Shown here piece after piece: positions 1 to 10,145 of a stretch of DNA of 64,000 bases. The first letter of the stretch is position 1, and every line of letters starts with the position of its first letter. Where the stretch lies: NCBI RefSeq assembly GCF_945859685.1, contig NC_079147.1, forward strand, positions 267,520,572-267,584,571, given 5' to 3'. The position numbers and the translations under genes are program-made. Under the pieces are notes generated by a model. The model was not told where the DNA came from. It saw only the letters and a list, made by a program, of their open reading frames with translations, and searched no databases. Source of the DNA: Eupeodes corollae (taxonomy: Eukaryota > Arthropoda > Insecta > Diptera > Syrphidae).

Positions 1-222
1 CGCGTAGTCAGAGTAGTTCTTATACCTAAATCTGGTAAACCTAGCTACACTGCTGCTAAGGACAATAGACTAATTAGTGTTACATCGTCTACTCTTAATC
101 CGTCAGAGAGACTCCTCAGTATCCATGTCAGCAGTAACCTAGGACCTGCATTTATTGCATTATATTCTAAAGGAAAAAGTGTAGAAACAGCCCTAGAGTC
201 GGCATCAAACTTAGAAAACTGA
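1..222 (+). pseudogene. Non-LTR retrotransposon RT fragment, cut by window edge
   Basis: Frame 1 is open from the first base to a TGA at 220-222 (73 codons) without a start codon. It reads through typical non-LTR RT landmarks: LIPKSGKPSYTAAKD, then a decayed form of the 'YRPISLTSF' block (NRLISVTSS), an ER motif, and YSKGKSVETALES, which corresponds to the 'Y..GKS.ETAL' block of LOA/R1-group elements. About 25 residues expected between the ER motif and the 'Y..GKS' block are missing, so the copy is internally deleted. The 5' part lies outside the window. The LOA-like assignment is from family memory and is tentative; that it is a LINE RT is fairly secure. Confidence 0.75.
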
Positions 223-231
223 AAAATAATT

Positions 232-455
232 CGGTCCCAAATATACAGTCTCGGTCTCTTCTCAGATATTTTAATTTCTAGGGTTGACGAAACAAGATTA
301 AAGCCGAGATTTTTCTCGCTTTGTGTATATCTCTTATCTCGAAATTACGAACTTCTTAGATTCTAATGGCCTTAAAAAGTTAGAAAACTTCAAAACTTTC
401 AATTTGACAAATCTAATTAATTACAATAACTTCCAGTGGAAAGATAAAAATAAAT
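232..455 (+). repeat. DR1 dispersed repeat, 3' end fragment
   Basis: The segment ends in TTACAATAACTTCCAGTGGA preceded by a 'caatttgacaaat' block. The same order is seen at 28300-28350 and 30350-30410. It is the 3' terminal part of the DR1 family and is non-coding. The terminal hairpin is weaker than in the 28.3-kb copy because one arm has changed. Confidence 0.6.
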
Positions 456-1136
456 AAAGCAAGTTTTTAAGTCCTTGTTGCAAAAACCCCCGATCTACTA
501 GTATTAAATTAATTTAGGAATTTAAAACGCAAATGACTGCAGAGTTCTGATGTGCCTTCATCTTCAACTTCGTCTTCGTCGTCATCTTCGTCCACTTGTT
601 AGATTCTCTCTTGAAAATCTTAATAGGAAAAGTGCACTTCATATTCAACCGAACAATTCAACTACATCCATTATGCCTTTTTTAATAGAAAAAAAGAAGA
701 AAAAATAAAAACGATTTCCCAACAAGGATAAACTCAAAAGCATCAGAATAAAAGCCAAGGTAGAAAATATTATAAAAATAAAAAATAAAATAATGCCTAC
801 AGCTATACAGCTTCTATGGATGAATGGTATGAATTGGATGCATGTAGGTAGGTGTTGAAATTAATCTTGTACGCAATAAATTGCTTTGCATCACTTGAAT
901 TTCCATTCATGTTCATGTATAGGGTGTTTTTTTTTTTAAAAAGCTTAACAAGTTAAAAAAATAATAATATTGCTTTAATATTGGTTTTTAATGCTTTATT
1001 ACTTCTTAGCCATAAGTCAATAACTTAACATAGACACATAAAAGTTAATGTGAAGCGTTAAGTCGCGTGAACGAGGGCCAGTTAACAGTACCATTTCTGA
1101 AGAAAAAGTTGTCTGAAATTGATTTTGAAATAAAAG
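456..1136. other. AT-rich non-coding stretch
   Basis: No supported gene. It contains a short CTT/CGT-rich simple-sequence patch around 560-595 and a TATAGGGTG followed by a T run at 918-931. That motif resembles one end of a mariner-type inverted repeat (see findings). Confidence 0.4.
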
Positions 1137-1480
1137 AGTCTGGGATGCCACACTGATAGCTTCCTTTCCCGTCTGTCAATTCGTCTTTTACAAAATATTC
1201 ATGACAATATTTTGTGCGAGATAAATTATTTTAAGTCAATATCTTCCTTTATCCTCCTAATACTTCAGTCGAAACCCATTTTTTATCAGTATTTTATTGT
1301 TTTTGTAGGTTTTCGTATTTTTTAAAATAATAAAAATGTGAGTTGAATTCTTCTAAAAAAATTAACTAAAAAATACCAATGGAATTTTGGATATGATGAA
1401 ATAATTTGATTTCAAAATCTATTTTTGTTAATTGAAAATTTGTATTTCAACAAAACAGATTGAATTTTTCTAAGAACAAA
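1137..1480 (+). repeat. DR1 dispersed repeat, 5' end fragment
   Basis: It begins with the DR1 5' motif (TGGGATGCCACACTGATAGC, then TTCC..TCCCGTCTGTC) and continues through the 'ATATTTTGTG..GATAAAT' and 'tttcgtattttttaaaa' blocks. These also occur in the 17.9- and 21.3-kb copies. The copy is truncated before the internal tandem units. Confidence 0.6.
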
Positions 1481-1751
1481 ATCTTACGATAACAACAAAA
1501 TTGTTGGCCTAGTATGACTCCGGTTCATCTTCATATCTTTGGTTGCAAAGGCAAGGCTTAAGTTTAAAACGAAATTAAAAAATGGGCTTAAAACGCAGTG
1601 ATGTCGATCATTTTTGAACTCACTTTGACTAATTTGAGGGAAGAGCTTCCCAATAACTTCAGTTGTAGGCATACGGATCAAGCAAAGTAAGTCGTCTTTA
1701 AAAATTGATCAATCTCAGTATATTTAAGATATTTTGAGACGCTTTAACATA

Positions 1752-2425
1752 GATGACTACACCGGCAGATCTTAATCAAAAGCTGTCATCAGATATGTAT
1801 GTGTCCCAAGGATGATAATGAAGAACAGCAAATGAAGGTTGTGCCTTTTATGCAGGCAATAGACTGTTTGCTTTTAGCTCCCGAAGTCACACGCCCCCAC
1901 ATCTGCTACGCCATGAATCTACTGAGTAGATTTTGTACAAATCCAGGGAAGGTGCACTGGTAACCTGTCATACGTGAAAGGTACGATTAATAAATGCATT
2001 GGCTACCTGAAGATAGTATCACATGGCTGGATTCTGCGACGCAGACTGGGCTGTTTATATGGAAGTCGGACGATTCACAAATATAGCCATGGTATTTAGA
2101 TTCCAATCAGGTGCTCCACCACAGGCTTCTAAACGTGAAGAAACGGTCGCACTTTCTTCAACCGAAGCTGAAGTTAGGTCAGTTGTGGCTGCTAGCCAAG
2201 AATATCTATGGCTTAATCATCTGGAAGGTGAGCTATCTCCAGTTGTACAACAAACATTTGTAATTCCATAGTAAAAGTGCTGAAATAACCATTAATCGCC
2301 GAGAACGAAGCATCTTAATATCAAGGCAAAATTTATTCGTGAAAAGTTAGGGGGTGCAGAAGTTAAGCTATAATATCTTCAAACAGACCAGATGTTGGCA
2401 GGTTTTTCCACAAGAGCAATAACAA
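1752..2425 (+). pseudogene. Ty1/copia retrotransposon pol relic (RT end and RNase H)
   Basis: Three collinear blocks match the C-terminal third of copia-type pol. The first (1753-1960) carries EEQQMKVVPFMQAIDCLL and TRPHICYAMNLLSRF, the late RT/connection region. The second (2023-2271) is the RNase H block, with FCDADWA, ASKREETVALSSTEAE and the following YLWL. The third (about 2310-2420) is the pol C-terminus, with RTKHLNIKAKFIREKLGGAE and TDQMLAGF. Frameshifts and stops separate the blocks, and I find no LTR around them. The RNase H 'DADWA' and 'SSTEAE' motifs are diagnostic of Ty1/copia and absent from Ty3/gypsy. The copy is old and inactive. Confidence 0.85.
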
Positions 2426-2474
2426 ACTTCCTTTGCAATTTTCTTTTTTTTTTATGATAAGCGCATGCTCTAGG

Positions 2475-2790
2475 GGTACCTGCTACCCTTATTATGTAGA
2501 CACAGTGTGAGCACTAGGAAAGGGAGAGAGGGGTTGAAAGAAGGTATCGATGCACATTGGTTTAACATTCCTGAATATTGCAATGCCTGGGAAAAACAGT
2601 GTGGCAAGGCATTCCACATTCACGTAGTACGGTTAAAGACCGAATCTCTGTACTTGACAGTACAACCGAAGTTGGGCTCGAGGGTATTTTGATGCGCATT
2701 CCTAGAAGAGCGAGTATTACGGTTGAACTGTTTAAGGGGGGGAATGCAACTAGCTATTTCTCTAGAGCAAAAACCGTTGAAATAACGGTA
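2475..2790 (-). pseudogene. CR1/Jockey-like LINE relic, RT C-terminus and 3' end
   Basis: On the minus strand the blocks QFNRNTRSSRNAHQNTLEPN, then TVKYRDSVFNRTT, then MWNALP can be read with frame changes. They end near 2475 in a tail containing AATAAGGGTA. The same order is seen at 31905-32240 and 7005-7290. The block matches the far C-terminus of the RT in the CR1/Jockey-like LINE family found repeatedly here. It is 5'-truncated and frameshifted. Plus-strand open frames over this interval are antisense shadows. Confidence 0.75.
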
Positions 2791-3136
2791 AAAGAACTCC
2801 CCACAGTGCGAGTGCGAAAAAAGATGTGCCCAATAGAATCACTAACTTGCTCAAGTACAGGTGGAGTCACACTCACTGCCCAGCAAGATTAGAGATAAGC
2901 TTTCTTAAAAGAGCTTACAAATGGAGTGTCATTGGCAACGAGCGTAGGGACCGAGGAAAAGGAAGAATTCCTCATATTTTTTACAAATGGCCTTCCTGGC
3001 TTGCTTGAACTTATTCCGGTTTTCCTCAATTGGATTGACTTTAAAACAACGGAAACTTACCTTCTTGACCCTAATAACCTCTTAGTAGAGTGCATCGAAC
3101 CATGCATAAATAAATAATCAGCCAGTAAATAATCAG
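2791..3136. other. No recognisable feature
   Basis: Short overlapping open frames occur, but none resembles a known family. The stretch lies between the LINE 3' end and a transposase relic and may belong to the flank of either. Confidence 0.3.
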
Positions 3137-3606
3137 ACAACACCCGTACGTTCAAGGAATGCAAGATCGGCAGAGAACACTTCAACTTGACGAATTTTGC
3201 GTCGGGACTTGGGCCTATACCCGTACAAGATCCAACTAACCCAGGAGCTCAAAATTCATGACCAAAGACAACGCAGTTTTTTTGCTGACCAGGCTTGGAA
3301 TCTTTTTGCAGGAAACCCCAAATTGAACCATATGGACCTAGACGACATGTGGTTCCAGCAGGGCGAAAAATGACGATACGGTCTACACAGCAAAGGCCAC
3401 GATTAAAGTTTTACATGAACGATTTGAGTGTAAGGTTATTTCTCGCAGGAGTGATGTGAATTGGCCACCAAAGTTATACTATCTGACCCCGCTATACTTT
3501 TTACTGTGGAGTTTCCTTAAGGTGAACATAACACAGGCCTTCACCTCACACACAGCTTTTTGTTTTATTTTCAACACCTACCCGCCCTTATTGAAAAACC
3601 CTCATA
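3137..3606 (+). pseudogene. Mariner-superfamily (IS630-like) transposase relic
   Basis: Frame-switching translation gives IQLTQELKIHD, then NHMDLDDMWFQQGEK, then TAKATIKVLHERFE, then SRRSDVNWPP and LTPLYFLLW. This is the catalytic half of a common insect Tc3/mariner-like transposase, in which the second aspartate lies in 'WFQQDGA.CHTA' and the third acidic residue in 'DLTPLDYFLWG'. Here the QQD aspartate is lost (QQG). The stretch ends with CCCTTATTGAAAAACCCT (3582-3599), a motif that recurs at 60281-60298 beside another copy and is probably the element end. Dead relic. Confidence 0.75.
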
Positions 3607-3744
3607 ATAAAAAATGGATTTCTTAAAAATAATGAACAGTTCTTTAGAGAAGGTGTTGAAAATGAAAACCTATCACTAAATACGTTAATCAAACTGTGTA
3701 AACATTGTAACACGTCACCTTATGAATTTTGTCTTACAAACTCA

Positions 3745-4180
3745 TTCTAATTTATTTCCTAGTCCGTGTTGCATTTTCGTAATTTTCACCTCGAATATTG
3801 AAAGAACAAAAAACCGATATATCTCTGAAAAATAAAGTTTTTGACATCTGGTAAAATTTTAAGAAAAATCGAATTTATAGTTATTTTTTATAAAATTTAA
3901 AAACTTAAAAAAAAAATTACTTAAAGTTGGTAAAAATTTACTTTCGACAAATATCTTTTCAAAACTTAAAAACAATTGCTTCAAACTAATTTATTTTGAA
4001 AATATTGTTTCCGACATTCCGTTTTTTTTTTATAAGAATCCAACAGTCAGTTTTTTCACAAAACAATTAAATCTACAAAAAATATTACTTAAATGCTACT
4101 AAAATCAGTTTTCGACTAAAAACTTTCGTTAACAAAAATAGATTTCGAAATCAAACTATTTCATCATATCTGTCAATAAC
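3745..4180 (-). repeat. DR1 dispersed repeat, internal and 5' part, reverse orientation
   Basis: Reverse complement of the DR1 internal unit: 'agttggtaaaaatt', 'cgacaaatatcttttcaaaa', 'aagaatccaacagtcag' and 'aacaaaaatagatttcgaaatcaa'. The same blocks occur in reverse orientation at 49800-50200 and in forward orientation at 18.0-18.7 and 27.5-27.9 kb. Confidence 0.6.
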
Positions 4181-6819
4181 TTGTGAAATGAATGCATTCA
4201 GCGTGTGCATTTTTTATGGGATGCATTCAATTAAATACATGTATGTACCGTTTACAAATGAAAAGTACTTTAGGCATTTAATTTTTGAAAATAAAGTCGA
4301 GTTTTATTTTCAATTTCTTAAAAAAGGGACCAAATGGAATAAGAAATGACCATGCGACCAAGTAAGAATATTATGACCACATTTTGTCGTTAACGACCAA
4401 ACTGGCAACCGTGATTTTACCACTATTTGACATTCCCAACTATCAAACCATCGACATTTCTGATGCATCTAAAAAACACCCTTTATAAGTATCTTTAGTT
4501 GTTAATAAAGACATACATAAATAAAAGCAACCAAATTCAACCACAATGTCAATCATTATGTGGGGAAAAACTAAATACTTCTTTAATTAAAAACTTCAAA
4601 TTGTGTTTTCAAAAAATTAAATACGAAACAGAAAATTGTACTTATTTCTGTTGTTTTGGCAAAAAAAAATTACATTCATTAAGAATCTATTTTTTTTATT
4701 TTTAAATTAAATGATGTGTACAAAACAATTATTTAGTTCGTTGCAATATTTCGCTCATAAGCCACCTGTTTAATATCTAAACAAAAAATATCCTTTCATT
4801 CGAGAAAATTTACTTTTCTTACTAAATACATCATTAATTTATTAAAATTGTTTATTTTGAAAAACAAAAAATACTCAGCGAAAATGAACACCATACGAAT
4901 GGCGCTAATTTTTCACTCAATAGGGGTTTTCAAAAAATAAAAATTAATAACATTCCATTAAAAACACTTCACTCGTTTTTGTGTAAAATTTATTAATTCC
5001 TCTTTGTATAACTTAAGAATATTATAATTTTTGTTTTATTCTTCTTTTTCTTGTTCAATTGAATCAAAAAAAATAATTTTAAAATTAAATTCTTCAACAA
5101 GCCAGAAAAACAATCTTTTGCGGCATTAACTCGATTAACGACTCTATTTTTAGATGCGCACCATTGCAATATTCACTAGAAACTAAGTAAACAATTTATA
5201 AGCATTTACCATATTATTTATTTATTTATATTGTTGCTTGTTTTTCTTGGTTTGATTATAAATAGCATTTCCGCGCTAACAAATCAAAAAACAAAAAATA
5301 AAAATTGCGATTGTAATAAAATTGTATACTTGACTTTTCAAATTCAAAGAAAAATAGAAACAGCTACTAAATTGAGGCTCTACAAATTTTGTACTTCCTT
5401 TTTAGAATAGCCAAATAGACAACTAGAAAATGAAAGTTCAAGTTTATTTTGGTATTTTTAATTTATTTTGTTTTTGTTCATTTTGTTTAAAACGCTATAA
5501 AGTGTGGGGTTAATATACATAAGTACCTAAAAGTCGGACAGACACACTTTAATCAGTTCAAAGAAATCATGAGAATTTAATAAGAACGGGTTAGATTTAG
5601 TTTTTTCTTTATGGAATAATTAGCTCTGAATTGTAATTAGTTCGAGTCCAGTCCAGATAAGGTTTTTAGAAAAGAGGATTTTGTGCGAGTTATTCTGCTG
5701 TTAAAAGATAGCAAATTGGGGATTTGTAAAAACAAGGTTAAATAAGGATGAAGCACACATAGTTTGAAGTTAGGGGTTGGGTAAAGTTATTATCAATGTT
5801 ATGCTTGGCTTAGTTTTTGGGGTTGGAGCAGGATTAAGCTTTCGTCCGGCTGCTTTCATTTAGACAGATAGACAGATACAACTCATAGGATTAAATGAGA
5901 TGTTTAACACCTTAATTCTCTCAATCCTGCATCATTAAAAATTCTTTCATATCCTGTTCCTATTCCTTCCTAAATATGTATACGAATATACCATAGAAAT
6001 AGATAGTGCTGTGTTTACGTATATATCTTTTTCTAGTTCAATGAGTTTTGATATTTTGACCTTTAAACTAATTTGCTCCTTCGTTATAATAATTTTTCAC
6101 TTCAACTGACTTTAGAAGGAATCGAAATTAATAGATTTTTGTGTTAAAAAGAACAATTTTTCGGCAAAGTTGAAATTTTTAATCTAGTTTTTATTTAATT
6201 ATATCCAAAAATAGCTAACGTGGATTAAAAAGACATGGGAAAGTAACAGTAGTAAGTAAAAGTAACTTTAAAATAAATCTCTGTGCTACTAGATTTGTTT
6301 TATCAAACCAAGTCCATTTTTAAAGTTTTCTAGAGGAAGGTTTCAAGGTCTATTTCCCTAGAATCTAAATCCATAATATTTGGAGAGATATTTGTGCCCG
6401 AGCAACAAAACAAACAACTTCAAATACATTCATTTCACAGATCACTTTTTAACGTAAGAAGGTTTAATAAATTATTGGAATTAAACAAAAAAAACTCATT
6501 TTTTGAATAAATACTTTTGTATTTGAGATGGAACTTTTCTTAGGTCCAACATTTTGAGAACAGAAAATAAAAATAAAAAGTTTTTCAGGACAAATTTTGG
6601 ACCTGGTAATTTTTTTTGAAAAAATCATTTTTTACAAAAAACTAAAAGCCTACAAAAAGTTTTATCTACTTTTTGGAGAAAAGCTCATTGATATTCGGTT
6701 TAAATAATATCTTGATATTAATTGAGCAGCTCTCGTAATAATAGGTCTACATGTAATCTCATGAAGGCATTTGCTATCAATGAACTAGAAACAGAATTTG
6801 TATTGGAGCTTATCAAATA
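4181..6819. other. Long AT-rich non-coding stretch
   Basis: No supported gene or full repeat. The content is AT-rich with many A and T runs. AAAAAACACCCTTTATA at 4471-4487 could be the partner of the TATAGGGTG motif at 918 (see findings). A short imperfect GACAGATA repeat lies near 5868-5880. Confidence 0.4.
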
Positions 6820-6925
6820 TATTATCCACAAAATAAACTCTGGTGTACCACAGGGCTCCGTTTCTTATAATTTATTTTTAGATTCGCATTTTTGTCCCTC
6901 AGATGTGGACGTAGTTTATGATAAG
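6820..6925 (+). pseudogene. LINE RT fragment, plus strand
   Basis: Plus-strand translation gives NSGVPQGSVSYNLFLDSHFC followed by PSDVDVVYDK. It joins the RT motif 'SGVPQGSVLSP' to the 'DSHPC.SDVD' block, with the intervening FADD catalytic region deleted. The same two blocks, properly spaced, are on the minus strand at 7650-7850 and 32870-33025. This is a deletion derivative of the same CR1/Jockey-like LINE, in the opposite orientation to its neighbour. Confidence 0.65.
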
Positions 6926-7004
6926 TTTAGAAAATTTTGTCCATGGAAAATCTTTAACAGAGTATTTTTTTTTGTTTATAATGTGCAGGATCTCAAGGAG
7001 TTAT

Positions 7005-8160
7005 AAATACCCTTAAAATATTTACATTTAAACACAGTAAGAGTATTAGGAAAATAGGGAAGGATTTAAAAGAAGATCCCGGTGCACATTGGTCTTAAAA
7101 TATTGAATACACAAATGGGAGGGAAAACAGAGTTCGGTAAAGCATTCAACATTCTTGATGTGCGGTTAAAAAAAAGAATCTCTATACTTAACAGTACGTT
7201 CGAAATTGAGCTTAAGGGTGAACCGATGAGCATTACTGAAAGTGCGAGTATTACCGTTGAATTGTTTTAGGGGGGGGGGGGGGGGGTTCGTTGGTTGGAA
7301 TGCACCTGGCTAATTCGACTAAACATTGTAATCATATCAATAAAACAAGGAAAGGGTTAAAACATTGCGCCCGTTTTCAAGTATTGTATAAGTTTCAAAG
7401 TTCTATTTTGGATCCTATCCAAAAGACTTGAACTTGTTTAAGGACCACCTTCTTAAATACGAGATTTATAATAAAGTTTTTGACGAATGAAGGCTTTGTA
7501 GATTGCAGCCAGTTTTGGCAATGCCACTCATGGAGAGTTGCATATGGGTTGGATTACGCTTTAACGACAGGACACAGCATTGAGTTTTTGAAGCATTATA
7601 TTCTACACGGTTTTTAATTCCCCGTTGGCCAATGCTGTCAAGATCGAAATCTAATAAGCTTATCACACGCTGCCGTTGAATTTCCAGATCCGAAGAACAA
7701 GGGTGTGAATCTAGAAACGAATATGAAAAGTTAAGGATGCTGCCGTCAGCGAAACAATTGTTTGGATTGGAATTGACAGACAAGAGATCATTTATGAATA
7801 TAGGAAGAGAGTCGGGGATAAAACGGAGCCCTGCGGGACACCATAATTTTTCTTATGAGTTTAAGACTTGAAACCACCTAATACAACTTGCATTGAAAAG
7901 TAAGGAAGGTAGTTTCAAATTAATCAAAGAACAATACCAAAATCACGCATTTTTGAAAAGAGAGCTTGGCGCCTAACTGCAAAAAATGCTTTTGAAATAT
8001 TAAGTGCAATAATCTTACTTTCTCAGAAAAGATGTAAAGACTTGTTCCACTCTTCGGTTAGATAAACAATTAAATCATCGGTGGATCTATTGCTTTTTAA
8101 AAGAAATACTGCCGTTCGTTAAGAAGCTCTTGTTCTTCGAGATATTTCTAAAGCTTAACC
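7005..8160 (-). pseudogene. CR1/Jockey-like LINE relic, RT domain to 3' end
   Basis: Reading the minus strand from 8160 down: a decayed 'ER.YFF.K..STDDL' block, an 'LNISKAF'-like block, SKMRDFGIVL, GVPQGSVLSPTLFLYS, FADGSILNFSYSFLDSHPCS, IKNRVEYNASKTQCCVLSLK, then after a deletion the C-terminal block around 7070-7270 and a tail with AAGGGTA at 7005-7020. These are RT motifs in the right order. The catalytic FADD is altered to FADG. The longest open piece is 7466-7783. Several stops and frameshifts make it a dead, roughly 1.1-kb 5'-truncated copy. Confidence 0.85.
7270..7286. repeat. Homopolymer run of 17 G
   Basis: Seventeen consecutive G residues on the plus strand, inside the LINE relic where related copies have only a short G patch (GGGGGGG at 2735-2741). 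Conspicuous in an AT-rich window; could be a polymerase-slippage expansion or an assembly artefact. Confidence 0.95.
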
Positions 8161-8519
8161 TTGGAAAGAATTTACGATAGTAAGATGGGGGAAGATTCAC
8201 CTTTTTTAGGGACAAGCTGGACGGATGCTGTTTTCATCCGCTCAGAAAAAGACCTTTACAGAAGGAGAGATGGAATAGCATACGCAGTAGTTTTGGAGAA
8301 TACCTCTTTATTACAATTGGAGAGATACTATAATGTCCAGCAGATTTGTGTATTTCAAAGTCTTTTAGTATTCTTACAATTGCATGAGTGCAAAGGAAGA
8401 ATCGTTTCATAAAATCTTAACGCTCTCAAGAGCAGAAAGACGTGAATTATCAACAAACTGTGCTTTCAAACCTCAATTTGAAAAACGTCAAACCTCGCCA
8501 TAGCCATAGGTTGAACTTA
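8161..8519. other. Unassigned stretch between LINE and Tc1 element
   Basis: A short open frame (8161-8412) has no family features. The interval may be the missing upstream part of the adjacent LINE copy, but I cannot show it. Confidence 0.3.
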
Positions 8520-9733
8520 CAGTGGTGGACACAAATTGAGCACATTGAAAAGAGTACAAGTATTTTTTCTACTTTCAATTCTTTATTACTTGCAAGTAAC
8601 GGTTCATTTTAATATTAATACTATGACTACCAGGAAGCTGGTTTAAAATGCCCTTCGTAATTTCAAAAAGTTTGGAGTGATTAAAAACGTTAAAAAAAAC
8701 ACCCGGCCCAGGAAGACAACTACAAATGAAGATAGAATTATTTATAGGTTATCGACCAAGGACCCGTTTAATACCTCCAGTGCCATTCGAAGCAAACTTT
8801 CAAATGTTTCCTCAAGGACCATAAGACGCCGATTAAATGAAAACAATCTACGTGGGTGCGTTGCTTGGAGAAAATCGCTTGTATAAAAAAATCTGAAATC
8901 TAGGTTACAGTTTGCCAAAGCTCACCTAGACAAACCAATTAGTTTTTGGAAAAACGTGTTCTGGAGCTATGAATCCAAATTCCGCCGGTTCGAGTCGGAT
9001 GGGAAAAAATATGTATGGCGTCCAAAAAACAGGGAATATGATACAAGGTACACCATTAACACGGTGAGACACGGTTGAGGCAACGATATGGCCTGGGCTG
9101 CTTTTTCATGGCACGGCGTTGGCCAGATCGTAAAAATTGACACCAAAATGGACCAGAACGTTTACAGAGATATCTTGTTGGATCATATGATACGGCGCTT
9201 TATGCACGACAACGACCCTAAACACACCTCAAAGATAGTGAAGTGTACCTTAGAGGTGAATAAAATCGAAGTTTTGAAGTGGTCAGCACGATTCTGATCG
9301 AGAATTAGTAGAATGATGTTGAACATCACATTGAACAAAACAAAACCAACCTATTTAACAAATTGTGGCAGGAGATTCAAAATGCTTGGTATGCAATTCC
9401 AAAGTCACGATGTGAGCCTTTGGTTGAAAGTTTGCCAAGAAGAATTGCTTCTGTACTGCAAAATAAAGAGTTCCTTACCAAATACTTAGAAAAACTTAGA
9501 ATTGATAACTGTAAGTAAAATTTTATCAAGAAACTGTTGAATGTGCTAAATTCGTGTCCAGGATTTTTTCTTCTTACAGATGTTAAACATATTTGCTGAA
9601 GTATTATGAAAACATGGTTCTATGTATATGTAATGTAAATAAACTACAACTAATTTCATAATAAGAAAACAAAATGAAAATTAAATGGTTTATATTTTCT
9701 TTAATAAGTGTGCTAAATTCTTGTCCATCACTG
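8520..9733 (+). mobile_element. Tc1-like DNA transposon, end-to-end but inactive
   Basis: A 1214-bp element with terminal inverted repeats of about 25 bp. The left end begins CAGTGGTGGACACAAATT; the right end, read in reverse, begins CAGTGATGGACAAGAATT (21 of 25 positions match). It is flanked by TA on both sides (8518-8519 and 9734-9735), the hallmark target of Tc1/mariner elements. It carries one decayed transposase gene. The right-end motif TGTGCTAAATTC.TGTCCA also occurs internally at 9542-9560, 167 bp inward. No matching internal copy is visible on the left. Confidence 0.9.
8623..9519 (+). pseudogene. Tc1-like transposase, broken
   Basis: Landmarks in order: a helix-turn-helix-like N-terminus from ATG 8623; LSTKDPFNTSS and SSRTIRRRLNENNLRG (second DNA-binding region); LQFAKAHLDKPISFWKNVFW; WSYESKF; a decayed glycine-rich MAWAAFSWHG block; MHDNDPKHTS; LKWSAR; then, after a frameshift near 9295, a Tc1 C-terminus reading LWQEIQNAWYAIPKS and LVESLPRRIASVL. 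In Tc1 transposases 'FSDESKF' holds the first catalytic aspartate; here it is tyrosine. In-frame stops lie at 8644-8646, 8884-8886 and about 9076. It cannot encode an active enzyme. Confidence 0.88.
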
Positions 9734-9735
9734 TA

Positions 9736-10145
9736 TATCGAAGAGACTAAACAGCTTCTAGTTCTATGCAAAAACAATCTACATGAAGATACTAATCCTA
9801 GGTACCCTTTATTTACCTACGAGCAAATTTAAACAGCTGATTTATGAGTTCACTCTATGTGTGCGTCAAATACTTGTGAGTTGATTGTTCAAATCCTACA
9901 ATATAAACAAATGAGTTTTGGAGGTTGATACGTTAGAAGGATTGAAATGCTTAAATAGAGTGTTTTGGTTTTAGGTACTCACATCACAATCCATTTTTGT
10001 AGAGTGATCACTTATTTGACGTTAGCAAAAACGCTGCCAATTGGTAATTTTTTTTTCTAGAAATATGATTATATATTCCCTTTATTCTGGATAAAATTTA
10101 TAAAGCCTTTATTCTTCCGAGACTCTAGTACAATTTCCTAATTTA
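9736..10145 (+). pseudogene. CR1/Jockey-like LINE fragments, interrupted
   Basis: 9736-9830 (ETKQLLVLCKNN) and 9950-10140 (VLVLGTHIT, then 'V(I)TYLTLAKTLP' and a decayed 'IKPLFFRDS') line up with 17440-17600, which belongs to a larger copy of the same LINE. About 120 bp between the two blocks does not match. The Tc1 element at 8520-9733 directly abuts this relic, so the transposon probably landed in the LINE. Confidence 0.5.

Noticed and set aside
2507..2892. Overlapping plus-strand frames at 2507-2692 and 2578-2892
   Set aside because: They lie over a minus-strand LINE C-terminus that has recognisable motifs; the plus-strand translations have none.
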